In this document: positions 61,992 to 64,000 of the stretch, piece by piece | How positions within the stretch are numbered: position 1 is the first letter of the stretch | How the letters are laid out: each line of letters starts with the position of its first letter | Source of the DNA: an uncultured Clostridia bacterium | GTDB taxonomy: Bacteria > Bacillota > Clostridia > UMGS1810 | Direction of reading: 5' to 3' | DNA: 64,000 nucleotides | Assembly (NCBI GenBank): GCA_934454585.1 | Contig: CAKSFP010000007.1 | Coordinates: 1 to 64,000 of the forward strand | Translations under genes and position numbers: made by a program | Notes under the pieces: model-generated | What the model was told of the DNA's origin: nothing | Database searches by the model: none | What the model saw: the letters and a program-made list of their open reading frames with translations, nothing else

Positions 61992-62843
61992 ATGGGCAAT
62001 TTCAAATACGGGGTGATAACAGATTCTTTCAGGTGCGATTTTGCTTCAGCAGTTAAAAAAGCTGCTGCACTCGGTGCAGACGGGGTGCAGACTTATTGCA
62101 CAAACGGCGAAATATCGGCTGATAATCTAACTAATGATAAAATTGTCGAATTGCTCGATATCGTTAAATCAAGCGGCATGGTTTTCTCGGCAATTTGTGC
62201 GGATTTTGGCAAGGGATTCGGCAACCGTGACAACAACGCGGCACTTATTGACAAATCAAAAAGAGTAATGGAGATCGCAAAGAATCTGGAGTGCAATATT
62301 GTTACAACACATATAGGTGTCGTGCCCGACGACGAAAATCATGACAGATATAAGGTTATGCAGGAGGCTTGTTTCTCGCTTGCGGAGTTTGCCGACGGCT
62401 TGGGGGCGCACTTTGCGGTGGAAACCGGCCCGGAAAAATCCGCTGTGCTGAAAAGATTTCTCGATTCCCTCGGTTCTAAGGGTGTTGCAGTCAATCTGGA
62501 CCCGGCAAATCTCGTCATGGTGGTAGGTGATGACCCTGTTCGGGCGGTGTATAACCTGCGGGACTACATAGTGCACACTCATGCCAAGGACGGCATAATG
62601 CTGAAAAAATCCAACCCTGAGTACATATACAATGTCACTCATCCGATTCCCGAAGAATATTCACAGGGTGGATTTTTCAGTGAAGTGCCGCTCGGCAACG
62701 GAAGTGTCGATTTTGAAAAATATCTTGCCGCGCTCGCCGACATCGGTTATAAAGGATTCCTTACCATAGAGCGTGAATGTGGGGATAATCCCGAGAAAGA
62801 TATAAACACGGCGATTGAGTATTTGAGAAAATTTTGTGACTGA
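61992..62843 (+). CDS. Sugar phosphate isomerase/epimerase-like TIM-barrel protein
   Basis: This is about 283 residues of the AP-endonuclease-2/xylose-isomerase-like barrel superfamily: GADGVQTYCTNGE, NIVTTHIGVVPDDENH, FAVETGPE, VNLDPANLVM, HTHAKDG and the closing GFLTIERECGDNPEKD supply the usual Glu, Asp, His metal ligands. ATG 61992 follows GAGGTG. Substrates in this superfamily range over sugars, inositols and keto-acids and cannot be read here. It is followed 14 bases later by a Gfo/Idh/MocA dehydrogenase. Confidence 0.9.
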   Translation: MGNFKYGVITDSFRCDFASAVKKAAALGADGVQTYCTNGEISADNLTNDKIVELLDIVKSSGMVFSAICADFGKGFGNRDNNAALIDKSKRVMEIAKNLECNIVTTHIGVVPDDENHDRYKVMQEACFSLAEFADGLGAHFAVETGPEKSAVLKRFLDSLGSKGVAVNLDPANLVMVVGDDPVRAVYNLRDYIVHTHAKDGIMLKKSNPEYIYNVTHPIPEEYSQGGFFSEVPLGNGSVDFEKYLAALADIGYKGFLTIERECGDNPEKDINTAIEYLRKFCD

Positions 62844-62857
62844 CGGAGGACGGAAAA

Positions 62858-63916
62858 ATGGCTAAATTAAAAATAGGCATTGTGGGTGCAGGCAACATTG
62901 CAAATGCCCACCTTGCGGCATACAGAAATGTGGATGATGCAGAGATAGCCGCGATATGTGACATAAACAAAGTACGCCTGAACGAGACTGCGGACCTGTT
63001 CGGCATAGAGAAAAGATATCTCAGCGAAGATGAAATGATAGCGAAAGAAAACCTTGATGCGGCGGATATCTGCGTGTACAACCGCGACCATGCGAAGTGC
63101 ACCGTGACAGCACTGCAGAGCGGACTTCATGTCCTGTGCGAAAAACCGATGGCATATTCGTCAAAAGAGGCTCAGAAGATGAAGGATGCCGCCGAGAGAA
63201 ACAACAAACTGCTCATGATAGGTTTTGTGCTCAGGTTTAGTGACAATGCGTGCATAGCGCGAGATTTTATAAACAGCGGCACGCTCGGAGAGATATATCA
63301 CACCAAAGCGACATATCTGCGCCGTCACGGTGCGCCGGGCGGATGGTTCTGCAATCGTGCGATATCCGGCGGAGGGCCTGTGATAGATCTTGGTGTGCAT
63401 GTGATAGACCTTACACGATACATGATGGGCTCGCCGAAGCCGGTGTCGGTGTATGCAGTGACTCAAAATAAGCTTGCCAACCGTGCGAACCTGAAAACTG
63501 ATGTTGCATGGAAACCGCGCGACGCCAAAGATGATGATATTTATGATGTAGAGGATTTCGGAACGGCGATAATCCGTTATGACAACGGCGCGACAACATT
63601 GCTTGAGACGAGTTACAGTCTAAACGGTGAGGAAAAGACATCTCAGGAGTTCTTTGGTACAAAGGGCGGCATAAAACTTGATGAGAGCGGATTCAAGATT
63701 TACGGCGAAATGAATGATTACATGGTTGACATAATTTCCAAAACAGATAATCTCAAGGGCGGCGGAGATATGTTTGTGTCCGAAATGAGACATTTTGTAA
63801 ATTGCGCTGTTGGCAGGGAAAAATGCATCGCAACGGCGGATGACGGCATTGAAGTGATGAAGATTCTTGAGGCGATATATGAATCAGCGCGCACCGGACA
63901 CGAGGTGATTTTGTAA
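62858..63916 (+). CDS. Gfo/Idh/MocA family oxidoreductase
   Basis: This is a 352-residue NAD(P)-dependent dehydrogenase. The N-terminal Rossmann motif is GIVGAGNIANAHLAAY, the family lysine is in LCEKPMAY, and GGPVIDLGVHVIDLTRYMMG fits the C-terminal catalytic domain. Paired with the isomerase it suggests uptake-independent conversion of a sugar or polyol, under the divergent AraC-type regulator. The last 84 bases of the window are AT-rich with no gene visible. Confidence 0.93.
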   Translation: MAKLKIGIVGAGNIANAHLAAYRNVDDAEIAAICDINKVRLNETADLFGIEKRYLSEDEMIAKENLDAADICVYNRDHAKCTVTALQSGLHVLCEKPMAYSSKEAQKMKDAAERNNKLLMIGFVLRFSDNACIARDFINSGTLGEIYHTKATYLRRHGAPGGWFCNRAISGGGPVIDLGVHVIDLTRYMMGSPKPVSVYAVTQNKLANRANLKTDVAWKPRDAKDDDIYDVEDFGTAIIRYDNGATTLLETSYSLNGEEKTSQEFFGTKGGIKLDESGFKIYGEMNDYMVDIISKTDNLKGGGDMFVSEMRHFVNCAVGREKCIATADDGIEVMKILEAIYESARTGHEVIL

Positions 63917-64000
63917 AATTTGAAAGAATTTCGATGAATAACGAAGTTTAATGAAGATTAAAAAATAAAAAGTTTGAATTTAATATCGAATTATGTTATA

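Overview
The window reads as a chromosome segment of an endospore-forming, anaerobe-type Clostridia (Firmicutes) of intermediate GC. The main reasons are a sporulation sigma factor of the SigG type, strong AGGAGG-like ribosome binding sites with several TTG starts, consensus SigA promoters, SLH-domain surface proteins, and gene orders familiar from Firmicutes (lon-engB, glmU-prs-pth-mfd, rplS-lepB-rbgA-rnhB-yraN). Species cannot be named from the sequence. No rRNA, tRNA, CRISPR array, prophage or transposase gene was seen.

Layout. 1-4.6 kb: tail of an M16 peptidase, lgt, a small secreted protein, then proA-proC (proline synthesis). 4.6-12 kb, minus strand: a large secreted LamG-like protein, a MATE exporter and a GH127-type glycosidase, each in its own unit. 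12-24.5 kb, plus strand: a secreted protein, a TetM-like GTPase fused to a YacP/Rae1-like nuclease domain, lon-engB-pcrA-yerC-methyltransferase, a cold shock gene, an RpiR regulator with a flavoprotein, and a small membrane protein. 25.2-26.9 kb, minus strand: argH overlapping a ribbon-helix-helix gene. 27.1-36.4 kb: two adjacent S-layer-homology genes, one encoding about 2,636 residues. 36.6-37.4 kb: sigG alone on the minus strand. 38-45.4 kb: glmU-prs-pth-mfd and a parvulin-type lipoprotein. 45.5-49 kb: a beta-helix DUF3737-type gene with a MalY/PatB-like lyase, and a secreted protein. 49-53.1 kb: rplS-lepB-rbgA-rnhB-yraN-dipeptidase. 53.2-55.9 kb: an aminotransferase and purB. 56-61 kb: a complete branched-chain amino-acid ABC transporter operon (livJHMGF). 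61-64 kb: an AraC regulator divergent from a sugar isomerase/dehydrogenase pair that continues past the window.

The least explained material lies between genes. Five intergenic regions (about 9.5, 11.9, 25.1, 36.5 and 37.6 kb) carry long hairpin repeats. Their central cores are conserved between copies, while the flanking arms differ from copy to copy yet stay self-complementary. Two core types exist. One copy of each lies inside a 278-bp unit with 29-nt terminal inverted repeats, upstream of sigG; another copy lies inside a different 260-bp inverted-repeat-bounded unit. A separate 30-nt repeat occurs beside sigG and again in the leader of the aminotransferase gene.

At protein level the notable items are a C-terminal helical domain of about 100 residues shared by the small secreted protein after lgt and the smaller SLH protein 34 kb away; the repeat architecture of the giant SLH protein (3 SLH, Gly run, 12 InlB-type repeats, then about 1,270 acidic helical residues); and the GTPase-nuclease fusion. 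Start sites were chosen from ribosome binding site spacing and promoter positions where the longest reading frame was implausible.
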